DNA of 45,923 bases. Origin: K189A clade bacterium (GTDB taxonomy: Bacteria; Pseudomonadota; Gammaproteobacteria; Pseudomonadales; Azotimanducaceae). Each line of letters starts with the position of its first letter. Within the stretch, counting starts at the first letter, position 1. Under the pieces are notes generated by a model. That model was not told the DNA's origin and searched no databases. It saw only the letters and a list, made by a program, of their open reading frames with translations. Both the position numbers and the translations under genes were made by a program. The stretch covers positions 1 through 45,923 of the forward strand of contig JABBAY010000071.1 in the NCBI GenBank assembly GCA_018607725.1. Direction: 5' to 3'. Of this stretch, positions 44,153 through 45,923 are shown in pieces.

Positions 44153-44620
44153 TTAGATTAAATCAGCTAATGCGGCTTCGATCTCTTGTGGCGTGACTTT
44201 CGGGTGAAAGCGTTTGACGGGCTTGCCCTGTTGGTTGAGCAGAAATTTGGCGAAATTCCAGGCAATAGGGTGCTGCCCCTCATCGTCGGCTAATTCTCGG
44301 CATAGCCATTGATAAAGCTCGGCCGCATTGTCGCCATTGACTTCGATTTTGCTGAACATCGGGAAGTTCGCCTGATATTTACTCGTGGCGAAATCTAAAA
44401 TTTCTTGATTAGTGCCTGGCTCTTGGGCACCAAACTGATTACAGGGAAAACCAAGTACTGTGACTTTACCGCTTTCATGCAATGCACGCAGACCTGCGTA
44501 CTGTGAGGTGAGTCCTCACTGGCTGGCCAGGTTGACGATGAGTAAAGCTTGGTCCTTAAAGTCAGAGAAAGAAATTTTCTCGCCGGTGATAGACTCCATC
44601 TGCAAGTCATAAATATTCAT
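44153..44620 (-). CDS. Glutathione peroxidase with in-frame UGA (probable selenocysteine)
   Basis: Read through one UGA (44518-44516) this is a normal 155-residue glutathione peroxidase that reduces H2O2 and hydroperoxides. The UGA is codon 35 in LLIVNLASQ-U-GLTSQY, exactly the catalytic Cys/Sec position of the family (VNVASxCG). The rest of the catalytic tetrad is intact: Gln66 (NQFGAQEPG), Trp121 and Asn122 (AWNFAKF). The frame is unbroken on both sides and ATG 44620 has AGGAA nine bases upstream. A SECIS-like hairpin follows the UGA, so a selenoprotein is favoured over a pseudogene. imuB ends 65 bases upstream on the same strand. The selenocysteine machinery is not in this window. Confidence 0.85.
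44484..44501 (-). promoter_or_regulatory. Candidate bacterial SECIS hairpin
   Basis: On the minus strand, 14 bases after the UGA, a 7-bp stem (GTACGCA with TGCGTGC, one G-U pair) encloses the loop GGTC. Its apical decamer GCAGGTCTGC is, from memory, the same as the tip of the E. coli fdhF SECIS that binds SelB. The loop lies a codon further from the UGA than in fdhF. The bulged U of fdhF is not obvious here. Confidence 0.75.
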
Positions 44621-44685
44621 AGTCTGATTTCCTGTTGGGAATTGGGTCGCGATGTCTGGTGCCATAAGTGAGTCAGGCTCGAGGG

Positions 44686-45923
44686 TTATGAGAATATACC
44701 GTGCAAATACCATTTGCCATGATTGCTATAATGAAAAACCCAATAAAGTGCGCCACGTTCTGTATGCGCGGCGACATAATAGTCTCGAGTGATGATCTCT
44801 CCTGAAGTCGGCCGGTCCCACCAGCCAAAATCAATACGCTCGGGACCCTGGAGTAATTCCAGCTTGCCGTTCAGATAAGGGGCGTCATTGACCAGCTGCA
44901 AAGCTCGAGGCGGCGTGAGTAAAAATAATGGCCGGTGATTGTCTTGGGCCAGCTGCATCGCCAGATTCTCCGCCGTCTCATATTGAGTTTCGTCGCTAAT
45001 CTGGTTGGGCTTGAGTCGTAGCCAGGATTTTTCTGGGCGGTGATCATTAGCCATAGATAAGCCAAAACACGCATCAGGGCCCAAACGTGTGCTCAGTAAA
45101 TTCAGTAAGGCGTTGGCGCTGGCCTGCCGTTGACGACGTCTTGATGGACCTTTTATCGGGTCAAGATGTGGCTGATAGCCGGCAGATTGGAATAAATCGC
45201 CAGAGACAGTATCGGCAGGAAAAAAGCTATTGACCGTTAATGACAGTGTGTCGATCTCCTGAACATCCTTAACCTGCTCAAGTTTAAGTTGGGTTAATTG
45301 CAGCAAGGCTTTGATGTTGTGTTCAGGGCTAGCCAGATAAATGCTGATGTATTTTGTTGGGTGATGTCGGTGGCTGAGCTTCCAGGATAGTTGATTGATG
45401 TGGAGTTGTCGGGCTGTCAGAAAGGCATTCAACTCATCCAGTAAGCGTTTGATGGGGAAAACTAAGGCGTTGGTATTGGTGACGTCAGCCATAAAGGTAA
45501 TGTCAGAAAAAAAATGAGGTGCCTGGTCGATCGTCTTTTGCGGGTCAGGCTGCATGCCAATGAGGCGCTGCAGATAGTCCGTAAAATAGATGCCAAATCG
45601 GCGATTGATGCTGCTCATTGGCAGCTTGAACAAATCCCGGAGCGTATAGATGCCCATTTGCTGGAGGGCATTAATAATTGCCTGGTCAGCCTGTAAGCAG
45701 GTCACGGGTGCCATTTCGATAGAAGGCAAGACTTCCCCGGTATTATCGGCCACTTGATAGTCAGGATTGGTTGCAGCATTGTTTCTCGCGGACAGAAGTG
45801 CCGCCATGGGTGTTGCATTGATGGCTGAGATAGCAGTGTAGCCAAGATCGTTAATGCCACATTCGATGCTTGCCATTAATGCCTTGAGGCCATTGAAGAG
45901 TTTCAGACTGCCGCCGATATCGA
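44686..45923 (-). CDS. imuB: ImuB, mutasome Y-family-like protein (C-terminal part)
   Basis: At least 412 codons are present and the N-terminus lies beyond the window. The first visible residues (DIGGSLKLFNGLKAL) correspond to the position where active Y-family polymerases have their catalytic acidic motif. Most of the remainder is the little-finger and C-terminal region, ending LELLQGPERIDFGWWD, RDYYVAAH and WYLHGIFS, typical of ImuB. ImuB is a catalytically dead Y-family protein that links DnaE2 to the sliding clamp in SOS mutagenesis. imuA and the promoter would be off the window to the right. Confidence 0.88.
   Translation of the reverse strand, partial: DIGGSLKLFNGLKALMASIECGINDLGYTAISAINATPMAALLSARNNAATNPDYQVADNTGEVLPSIEMAPVTCLQADQAIINALQQMGIYTLRDLFKLPMSSINRRFGIYFTDYLQRLIGMQPDPQKTIDQAPHFFSDITFMADVTNTNALVFPIKRLLDELNAFLTARQLHINQLSWKLSHRHHPTKYISIYLASPEHNIKALLQLTQLKLEQVKDVQEIDTLSLTVNSFFPADTVSGDLFQSAGYQPHLDPIKGPSRRRQRQASANALLNLLSTRLGPDACFGLSMANDHRPEKSWLRLKPNQISDETQYETAENLAMQLAQDNHRPLFLLTPPRALQLVNDAPYLNGKLELLQGPERIDFGWWDRPTSGEIITRDYYVAAHTERGALYWVFHYSNHGKWYLHGIFS

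Noticed and set aside
44153-44620. Glutathione peroxidase as a plain pseudogene
   Set aside because: There is a single stop, exactly at the Cys/Sec codon, with all other catalytic residues kept and a SECIS-like hairpin after it. This fits selenocysteine better, though the selenocysteine machinery is not visible here.
44516-44713. A separate short protein ending at 44516, with another starting near 44482
   Set aside because: They are the two halves of one glutathione peroxidase frame split only by the UGA. Residues on both sides align to one family without gap.

Overview
The window reads as a stretch of chromosome from a free-living, probably marine, gammaproteobacterium. Supporting signs are an E. 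coli-type LexA box, a gspE-to-gspM type II secretion cluster, EtfBA/ETF-QO, DUF1285 and a DnaE2/ImuB mutasome. A Cellvibrionales/Halieaceae-like host is plausible, but I cannot prove it from sequence alone. Coding density is high and many neighbours overlap by 1-8 nt. I saw no rRNA, tRNA, CRISPR array, prophage or insertion sequence.

Layout. (1) 1-7.7 kb: SppA protease (minus strand), an AMP-forming acyl-CoA synthetase, a GNAT acetyltransferase overlapping a MurF-type ligase, an isolated MoaA, and a DUF1285 protein. (2) 7.8-15.5 kb: ETF-ubiquinone oxidoreductase divergent from etfBA, then a minus-strand run of LysR regulator, pyrB, cysK and HMG-CoA lyase. (3) 15.9-23.6 kb: type II secretion genes gspE-F-G-H-I-J-K-L-M, without gspC, gspD or gspN, followed by an acyl-CoA-dehydrogenase-like protein. 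(4) 24.6-28.2 kb: DUF211 protein, VIT1/CCC1-like membrane protein and P2-type cation ATPase, which look like a metal-handling module. (5) 28.2-34.4 kb: N-acyl-D-amino-acid deacylase-type amidohydrolase, error-prone polymerase DnaE2 behind a LexA-box promoter, and a CFA/coclaurine-type methyltransferase. (6) 34.4-40.4 kb: a 14-bp tandem repeat, a Tat-exported dienelactone hydrolase, a class III CoA-transferase, a TauD-type dioxygenase, a DUF4397 lipoprotein and a SpoU-type RNA methyltransferase. (7) 40.6-44.0 kb: an operon of a lipoprotein alpha/beta hydrolase and a NatA/NatB-type ABC exporter, closed by a strong terminator. (8) 44.1-45.9 kb: a glutathione peroxidase with an in-frame UGA, and the C-terminal part of ImuB running off the window.

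The most striking observation is the glutathione peroxidase at 44153-44620. One in-frame UGA falls exactly where the catalytic Cys/Sec of the family belongs. The same frame stays open and conserved on both sides, and a hairpin 14 nt downstream carries a decamer that, as I recall it, matches the core of the E. coli fdhF SECIS. I annotate it as a selenoprotein, which ordinary gene callers would split or discard.

The metabolic genes fit together around acyl-CoA oxidation. The acyl-CoA synthetase feeds acyl-CoA dehydrogenases, electrons pass through EtfBA to ETF-QO and quinone, and HMG-CoA lyase ends leucine breakdown. dnaE2 and imuB lie on the same strand but are separated by about 11 kb of unrelated genes, so the usual mutasome operon appears to be broken up here.
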